DNA of 49,962 nt from Phialocephala subalpina (lineage: Eukaryota; Ascomycota; Leotiomycetes; Helotiales; Mollisiaceae): the NCBI GenBank assembly GCA_900073065.1, contig FJOG01000019.1:101918-151879 (forward strand). Direction: 5' to 3'. Shown here piece after piece: positions 42,859 through 49,962 of the stretch. Below the pieces are notes generated by a model. The model was given only the letters and a program-made list of their open reading frames with translations, did not search any database and was not told the DNA's origin. Position 1 is the first letter of the stretch. Every line of letters starts with the position of its first letter. A program made the translations under genes and the position numbers.

Positions 42859-43921
42859 GATCCCTTGCACTCTGTACTCTCGGATCAAAACAACCGTTGT
42901 GCGAGAGACCTGGGGAAATTGATTAGTCGTGTACCTATATTGGCGTAAGGCTAACTTACTATGGATTGGGAATTTGGTGTCAACTCCGTAACGAGAATAC
43001 TCTGAGCTGGAGGGCTGGGGCCGCGTTGGTTACCGCTGAATTGATCCATGCTTTCGATTCGATCTATCTAGGCTTGTTTTGGGGAATTTATCGGTTCAGG
43101 TGTACATAAAGGATTATGGATAGTTTGGAGAAGAGCCCTGGCTAGCATGATCGACGCGACTTTCACCACTCGTCACCACAGAACACAAGTCACGAGGGAG
43201 CCCGTGAGTCATCTCAGTGATCTTTTAATCCTCATTTCCTCATCCGATATCACAAATAATGGGCTCCCCTTACGCGACAGGTGTCTTTCTTTTAGTGCGA
43301 AGGAAGTACAGAACCTTGCAAGGCCATTAGATACAGTTCGTTGAGTAAACTTCCCCAAAATTGAATGAACAAACCCCGTACGAGAGACATGTGTTTCAAT
43401 ATCCTCAATTCAGGCTGGCCCGTTGAGATGTCAATACAATGACAATACAAATAATTCATGAAATGCAGGCCTGTGGGGTCCACGTGACTAGCTTAACCTC
43501 TTTCCTTCAATGTTGGCCCAAAGAGAACTACGACGGCTGCAAGGATTTCCTTTATCTATGAATGAGTTTATGTTCAGAGAGTTTTATTACAGCAGCGAAA
43601 AGATTTTGAGCTCTCTCGGATGGAAGTCTAGTGAACAGGGTGGCAAGCACGGCCCACGTGATAACCACAGCAGCGGACCGTTCCGTTCCTCTTCATGGTC
43701 GGGTTTCCGGTCTATTTAAAAATTTAAAAATGCGCTAGACCATGTCAGGGCGTTCCATTAATGTCTGACTCCTCCTGTTCAGTCCAGATGCACATCAACA
43801 GCAATATAAGATCAAGGAAATCAAGCAATGACTTTGATATTTGCACACCATCCCACAACTCAATCAAGTTCAGTCGTCTTCTCCTCATGACTCAAATTTC
43901 AGGAATACATTCGAACTCAAC
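42859..43921. other. Intergenic between two divergent 2EXR genes
   Basis: About 1.06 kb with no supported gene. Short frames at 43147-43344 and 43510-43719 have no domain. TTTAAAAATTTAAAAATG near 43716-43733 is a possible AT-rich promoter element of the plus-strand gene. Confidence 0.5.
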
Positions 43922-45047
43922 ATGGCTCCAAACAACACGACCATCTCCAATGCCTCGGCTCTCACCGGGTTCCAGACATTTCGTGAGATAAACTATGACT
44001 GCCGCTACTCAATCTGGCAAGCAATAGTCATGTTGCCCAAAATGGTTGAAGTCAAAGCAGTTGAGACAGGCAAGGCTCACAAAACCGCTGCAGGAATGGA
44101 AGGAACCGAAGTCAAGTTGGAACTTGCAAGCAGTAAGTACTTCCACGAGTGTCTTTATTGATCGAAAAGTTACTGAGCTTCATTTCTCTGTAGTGCACAC
44201 CTTTCCGACCATGTACGTTAATCGAGAATCGCGCTCTGTCACGCAGAAGTACCTCCAAACATGGATGAAGGCAAAAACAGACTTCACCTTTCATGTGACA
44301 AACCCGGACATCCTCTTTCGACCACAAGACCTAGATCATAGTCCATCCAACGCAAACCCGTGGCCTGCGTGGCCAGTATTTCGATTCGTTGACACTGTCA
44401 CATCAATCTCGTTCGATATACAGACGGTCTTCAAGACTTGGAAAGGGCATGGTGATGACATGCACAATTCTTGGAAACACCAGGTCGAAGGATTCACAGC
44501 AAGCTTGAAGCGTCTTCGAAATCTTCGCGAGCTGATTTTGGTTATTCCATCAGAATTTGATCAAACAATTGTCGTCCGAACTTTCAAGGAGACCGCTTTG
44601 CCATTGTTCATGCCAAAGACGACCAGTGAGGCTTACAAGTCGGTCCTTGAAGAATGGCAACGCATAGGGGATCAATGGCAAGGTAATGACATCAATTCCT
44701 TGGGATTCCAGCCAGCGCGGATAGCCTACAACGATGGTTGTGATATCAAGCGTGAGATGGGAAAACTCGCAGACAGGTCAGATAAATCACTTGGCTTCTC
44801 CATCAAGCTTCAATGCTGGAACTTTGAAGACTGGAACACCAATACACCAAAGGATGTCAAAGATTCAGGTCGAAACAGGACTCGGAGGGTGGTGCAAGAC
44901 TTAGAGAGTCCTTATAAACAGCTTTTGGGAACTGAGGTCGTTGATGTGGAGAACAGAGTATTTGAACGACTGTGTTGGAAGCCTGTAGCTGAAAGAGGAA
45001 GATTCATGGAGGAAATTGAATATGATTGGGAATTCATGACAGAATAA
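43922..45047 (+). CDS. 2EXR-domain protein, 354 aa
   Basis: Exon 1 (43922-44132) starts at ATG in CAACATGGC and joins exon 2 (44194-45047) across a 61-nt intron (GTAAGT...CTCTGTAG) in phase 1, giving 354 residues. The N-terminus contains the 2EXR motif FQTFREINYDCRYSIWQAIV (about 17-36), and the spliced part MHTFPTMYVNRESRSVTQKY is the matching second block. Skipping the intron would break that block, so the splice is well supported. The rest is a mixed helical region (ASLKRLRNLRELILVIPSEF) without known domain. 2EXR proteins are abundant in Pezizomycotina and uncharacterised. They are named for a conserved two-residue-block region and are presumed protein-interaction factors. The gene is intact, whereas its divergent neighbour at 41863-42858 is not. 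Confidence 0.82.
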
Positions 45048-46086
45048 TCGAACATCAGGTCATGACCGTGGAACTGGAGGCTCATGGAACTTGTATTCCT
45101 GTAGTATAATGTATGATTTGAGAACGTTTTGATTGCCAATGTGTCAGTTTTCTTTTCCCACTGTGGATAATTAAATTCAGGGTGCACGCGGCAGTACCGA
45201 TTCAGAAACTCATTTTATCGATCCGAATACTCCATCGCAGGTCCTTCTTGGCTTTTTCATCATGTACCTACTTTGCGCTATGAATATATACACTTTAAAG
45301 GTTTCTTTTCGAGGCGCACTATCCATAGAAATCGCTCAGGCCTACAAAGCTTTTGTAACGTACAAACAGCTTACTAAACGCTAGACTTGCAGGGAGAATT
45401 GATAATAATAAGAAAAACACTGGTAATGGCATATCAAGTGAGCAAAGTAGTCGGAGGAGGTGGCTCGGGATGGTGGCTGTACCGGATCACTTATGGGGTG
45501 AGATTACCTCATGTGTGGAAAGGCAACAAAGTTAATGCGATGAAGGCAGGATAGATCGACGTGTCCTGAACATTCACGGCAAACTCAACCATTTCTTAGG
45601 CCGTCTCGAGAATTTTTGGCTGTCAAAAAGCGCCAAGCTCTCCGGATCTTTAGATACCAAACCATCGGACGTCCCTTGCAATATGGTCCAGACAACATCT
45701 CAGTCTATGATTGTTGGTCTTTTCATACTGGACAGGTTCATGCTAGCCTTCCAACCAGGTAACGATCCCAAATTCAAAGCGTGGATAGTGTCCGCTAACC
45801 CTTTTTGGTACGCGTAACATGAATACTTTTCTTCTGTTCTGTACTATATCAACCCACTAGCTTTATAATAACTCACATAAAGCTGCTCCTATAAAGAATG
45901 GTTTATCTTTGGTCTCATATCCTACTCTGAAATACAATTCGAGAAAAAAAGCTTGAAGTAAATATGCAAACACCAAGTGAACTTTCCGGGAATACATGGA
46001 CTCCTTCTGGGAGAAGGGCCTATGACTCAGCGGTAACGGCCGTGGCCACGCCTGCCAAAAAATCTTGAATCAATTCTTCCTTGGAG
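45048..46086. other. Intergenic, no gene supported
   Basis: About 1 kb with no open frame of interest and no clear repeat. Possibly the remains of regulatory regions. Confidence 0.5.
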
Positions 46087-46830
46087 ATGCGAGAATTCGC
46101 AAAACATTCAAATGGTAAACATGAGGGTGGTTTCATGGGCCAGCCTTATGATGTGAGACTTCTCATCTGGCAGGCACTCATGGATGAACAGTGGTTCATC
46201 GAAATGAAATTGGTGTTCACTCTAAAAATATGGATAGAATTCAAATCTGGTCCAAAGTCGGGTCCAAATTGGAACTTGTACACCGTGGGCGTACGGTGCT
46301 CGCCTAGTGTGTCGATAGCTTAGACTATTCTTGTTTCACCAAATACATTGTGGTTACCGAAGTCAGTAAACAGGGCTACTATTGCACGCTTCTTCTTTCA
46401 GCAAGAAATCAGATCAGATGAAAAGTTCTGGGAGAAGTTTAAGAAAGGCAATCTCAACAGAATCCTCTCCTCGAACAACGATATCTTTCATCTTCGTTCG
46501 CCCTTCGACGCTTTTAGGCGTATACACGAAGAGATTCAAACCCGTCAGAGAACCTCGGTCGAGAATGGCGCAATTGGAGAGCTTGCTTCTATGATAGCAC
46601 GTTATCATCAATATCCGCACGCTTACGCCGGATCATCTAGACAGTTTGTCATTGATCCCGCTCCCACTTCCTTATGCGATAGTAAGACCTTGGAGGCACA
46701 GCAGGGCCTCACAGACGAGGAAAGTCTGATCGCCATACACCAACCTACGACCATAGCAATAGAGACACTCGGAGATGGCCACTGCTTGGTGACAGCGCTG
46801 AGACACGTAGTAGTGAGAGTACATCACTAA
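46087..46830 (+). pseudogene. 2EXR-like gene, split or decayed
   Basis: From ATG 46087 the frame gives MREFAKHSNGKHEGGF and then QPYDVRLLIWQALMDEQW, similar to the 2EXR helix (x2-D-x-R-x2-IW-x-A) but lacking the usual FxxL lead. It stops at 46321-46323. A second frame from about 46378 to 46830 reads as protein (DEKFWEKFKKGNLNRILSS, HLRSPFDAFRRIHEEIQTRQ, RQFVIDPAPTSLCDSK) and ends in a helical tail. An intron between about 46250 and 46380 could connect them, but I found no convincing donor and acceptor pair that preserves both frames and the VNRESR block. I treat it as a decayed or mis-resolved family member related to the gene at 43922. Confidence 0.4.
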
Positions 46831-47015
46831 GGTTCAATTCTACGGATAACGACAGTAACATGATCTGGAGGCAATTCTCACCTCTACAAATCCACGAAGG
46901 AAGTCAACTCGGTTAGGAAAAAGTTCCTGACAGCATCATGCCCACCCTGCAATGCACAGTTTGACACGTGATTCCACGATCAGCGAACCACAACATTTCT
47001 AGATGTTCTCAGCAT

Positions 47016-48481
47016 TCAGCATTGAGCCCATTCCCCTCCTGATTTGGCATACTCCTGGCTTTCCACAAAGTTCGACAGCGTGCACCTCCCATATTCATCT
47101 CCGCCACAAAACTCCAGTGGCTGGACCGCATCATTCACCAATATCCTAATCATTTCCTCCTGAGTTCCGTTACAAAGCATCTTCTCAACGTACACCCGTG
47201 CCGAAAATGGCACCGTCTGGACAGAAGTGTATCCAGATGTTTTGCTCGAATTTCGATCAGTTGCAATTAACCCGCCTTTTGCAACCGTTGAATTGAAGAG
47301 ACCGAGCGCAGAGAAGATCGATGTCAACTGTGTATCGTGCGAGAAATCGGCGTACAGCGGCAACCCCAATGGGAATGTCGAGTTTAAAGAATCCAGGGTC
47401 GTGTTGGTTGAGGTGTGATCGACAACCACTGTGCTAGTTAAGCGGGCGAGAAGCTCATTTACCCAACCGACTCCTTGGGTGGGGCCCAGGCCGTTTCCTG
47501 GACCATCGCCAAAGTACTTGTCAAGGTCCTGCAGGAATTCGTACGACACCCATTCGTCATCTGTGAAGAGGGAGCAAAAAGGCGAGATGGCACCATTCGG
47601 AGTCGCAACGGTCTCAAACGGACATATGTCCATGATGGCTACTGTATTGTTGACGTTCAGGTTTGCGCCTGGCAGGTCCGCGTTCAGGCGAGCGGTTATC
47701 GGAGCCGCAAAAATATTGGTCCAGATCTGGTCCTGGTCGTCGCCGATAGTATCGAAAGGGGTGTCATTCTCAAAGGCGTTGCAGGTTTCAACTTTGAGGG
47801 TGTTGTTGCTGGTATCGGCTTCAGGAATGACAAGGATCGAATTAGCGGGAACTAGCTTGGTGGTTGCGCTCCTGTTGCTTGCTGCGGCATTGAAGCCTTG
47901 CGTAAAGTTCTGGGCAGACTCGATCACTCGTGCACTTCCAGATGCTCTCACGAAAGGAGCGGAGGCATTGCCGAGGGCGCCGTACCGGTCGAAGAACTTC
48001 AACCCAGAGTTGACCAATTCTTGTTGTCCGAAATGTGTTAGATTATCCTCGCCCAAGGTATAAGTAAAGTTCGTAAGAAAGGTGTAGTTTGACGGCAGAG
48101 AGAGACTGGAGTTCTGCAAAGCTACTTGCACTTTTGCAAGCGCAGTTTGAATACGTACTGCATCTCCAGACGTAGGAAATCGTGCTCCATGGCGGGAGAG
48201 GATTTGTGCAAAAGTAATTGAACAGCCGGGTGGGGTATCGTCAGATCCATTGGTAGCTAGCGAAAAGAACGGTGATAGAGCTCCTAAGTTTTGCGTTATC
48301 AGAGGCTGATTCAAGTAGCCCGTGATTGGATTGTCATAGATTGTAGAAGTTTCTACTGGCAATACGCTAATGTTCTATTAGCAAAGCGGTGACTTTGGGG
48401 GTTATAAGATCAGTTAACTTGCCAAGCGATAAATACCAGTGAAATCAGAATAAAATAGGAGCTGATCGATGGTATATGCAT
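47016..48481 (-). CDS. Secreted histidine acid phosphatase (phytase-like), 473 aa
   Basis: Exon 2 (48374-47016, 453 codons with stop) contains the whole catalytic domain. The active-site RHGARFPT lies at about 82-89 and the proton-donor pair SHDTQL (His367, Asp368) lies in YADFSHDTQLTSIFSALGLF, with many N-glycosylation sites and several cysteines. Its frame has no ATG. An upstream exon (48481-48419) supplies MHIPSISSYFILISLVFIAW, a signal peptide, when joined across a 44-nt intron (GTTAAC...CTAATAG) in phase 0. This choice gives 473 residues, normal for fungal phytases and acid phosphatases (about 440-490). The enzyme would remove phosphate from phytate or other organic phosphates outside the cell. 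The GTTAAC donor is unusual, so the exon is probable rather than proven. No defects in the catalytic domain. Confidence 0.9.
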
Positions 48482-49810
48482 AATCGCGTTATCGATACGG
48501 GTATAAAGCGCTTTGGGACGCGAAGACGCTCAAAAGTGGATGATGCTGTGTTGCCGCAACTTTTCTAGCGATTGCGTGGTACAGACAAGTATAATATTCG
48601 GGCCAGAGCTGTATTAAACATGCACATTCTGCCAGGTCAGAGGCATTAAAGTATAATTAAACATGAGCATGATTTAAGGTCACTTAAGTGCAAGGTCAGA
48701 GGCACTTGACTATTGCTAACTTCAGACTTGATTATCGTTCAAGGTATACGATTACAGCATTATGCGAAATAGATATTCGCAAGACTACAGTTGGTTTGCG
48801 CTCATTGGTATTGCAAAAGTTTAACAGCGAATTGTGAGCTAATACTCGACACTTGACTCTAGTGGGGCCGAACTAGGATATCCTAGGTAAAGCCTTCGGT
48901 AGTTCCAACGCTCCTATTTTAAGAAGCAAGGGGTTCGGGAGTTTACCGGTACCGAGTGGATCTTAGTTATTTGGCTCAGCCCCAAACCGAAAGGGTCAGA
49001 GAAGGACATGAAACACCATCTTTCGCAATCGGCCCAACGAACGCGTGTTATCGGCCCTTTCCAGCCTCGGAATTCATTCCAAGTATTTACCTGGGGGATC
49101 CCAGGTGGCTTACAACTGCGTTTAACAACTGACTTGACTGGGCGGATTCATAGATAAGTTGATAGGCCAGGGTAGTCGTGCAAGCAGGATCCACTGTGCG
49201 GTAGACGAAATATGAAGTACCGTTCATCAATCTGAAGCTGCTGGTTGACTGGAAGAAGTTTAAAATCGACTCAGTTATTAATGATAGAAGTCCGCTGTAC
49301 TCCGTAAAGCAGGGCCTTTCGTTTCAAAGGGTGTTGCCTGTTCCTAGGAGTGTCTTCAAAGACATAGTTATTAAATATTAGTTATTTTCACAATCATGCC
49401 ATTTTTAATCATTCCCTGCCAGTGTGGCTTGGTACCGGGCCCTATCCACCGATTATGAACAGCGGCTTGCTCGATTTAGAAGAAAAGGAAACTACATAGC
49501 CCTGATTGGCGGCTTTACTACCCGCAGCATAAAAATAAAAATGTTTCCAATGCAAGGCGATTATGGCCGTATTTCCAAGGGTGGCCAAGCCAATCACCTG
49601 TCTGAGCTTTGTAATATTTAACCACTTTAAGTTAACGAGATTCTAAGGTCGTAAGACCCCAATTCCCTCCCGCGCAAATCATTTTCCGGGCAAACATTCA
49701 ACCATGGATGGTAACCTTTCTGCTGGATGAGGTCCCATCTTCTCAATAAACTGTCATTCTTCTCATGGCGGCCATGTCATATCGCCCATTGACTCGACCG
49801 TACTGCCACA
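48482..49810. other. Intergenic, no gene supported
   Basis: About 1.3 kb. AGGTCAGAGGCA occurs twice (about 48637 and 48693) in a short diverged direct repeat. A frame at 49424-49621 has only a GTG start and no domain. Nothing else recognised. Confidence 0.45.
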
Positions 49811-49962
49811 ATGGCCTCTCCAGTTCCAGAGCGCGCATCCACTTCACCCGCTAGATTCTCTCCTCGACTTGCAACTCACGATCTCAACGAGGCTATGATA
49901 GTAGCCAACTAAGTCACAACTCTCATCGAAGCCGACAAAGGTTTCGACGATGGATAAGTCGG
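49811..49962 (+). pseudogene. Start of a cut-off gene with early stops
   Basis: ATG 49811 in a good context (CACAATGGC) begins MASPVPERASTSPARFSPRL and runs to HDLNEAMIVAN, where a TAA follows. The same frame then reads VTTLIEADKGFDDG before another TAA near the window end. The CT-rich, TATA-poor flank resembles a promoter. Either two nonsense changes have broken the gene, or an intron begins near GTAGCC at 49908. The end of the window prevents a decision. Confidence 0.3.

Noticed and set aside
47431..48063. Plus-strand frame of 210 codons
   Set aside because: Antisense to the histidine acid phosphatase catalytic exon.

Overview
The window is nuclear DNA of a filamentous ascomycete (Pezizomycotina). 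The evidence is many short introns (44-93 nt) with GT...AG ends and CTAAC/CTGAT-like branch sites, fungal gene families (NCS1 purine-cytosine permease, GH47 mannosidase, GMC oxidoreductase, histidine acid phosphatase, 2EXR/F-box-like proteins), and AT-rich blocks with C-to-T/G-to-A damage typical of repeat-induced point mutation (RIP). The run of 2EXR-type genes suits Leotiomycetes, but that placement is an inference. An assembly gap of 390 N lies at 11549-11938.

Left part (1-8.9 kb), accessory and repeat-rich. An AT-rich tract (1-720) is followed by a 12-bp minisatellite (about 1197-1382), a decayed Cys/His-repeat gene, a possible solo LTR, and an intact intronless 755-residue orphan protein (3597-5864). 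Next come a tandem array of about 73 bp units split by a 216-bp terminal-inverted-repeat element, an AT-rich block around a second inverted-repeat element (7351-7820, TA-flanked, Tc1/mariner-like), and a second Cys/His-repeat gene that has lost its start directly beside that element.

Middle part (8.9-24.9 kb). A three-exon GMC oxidoreductase is intact. Beyond the gap lies a head-to-head pair of unknown genes. From 14.3 to 19.4 kb three consecutive genes are or appear broken: a DUF3820-like small protein with a probable late frameshift, an NCS1 permease pseudogene with frameshifts, an internal deletion and a nonsense codon, and a GH47 alpha-mannosidase pseudogene. An intact conserved unknown (454 aa) and an unresolved, fragmented gene follow.

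Right part (24.9-50 kb). Housekeeping genes with clean exon structures appear: a transferrin-receptor/glutamate-carboxypeptidase II-like M28 peptidase (926 aa), the retromer subunit VPS35 (874 aa), a PAQR/Izh-type membrane receptor and a secreted histidine acid phosphatase. Between them sit a Ser/Thr-rich wall protein, a 280-aa unknown, and five genes or remnants with F-box-like/2EXR N-terminal motifs (33972-34751, 35291-36730, 41863-42858 broken, 43922-45047, 46087-46830).

No operon, biosynthetic cluster or CRISPR-like system is present. Neighbouring genes share no visible pathway, although VPS35 and the M28/transferrin-receptor-like protein both belong to families tied to endosomal and vacuolar sorting. 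The most interesting material is the two inverted-repeat elements, the broken Cys/His-repeat paralogues beside them, the local block of gene decay, and the 2EXR group.
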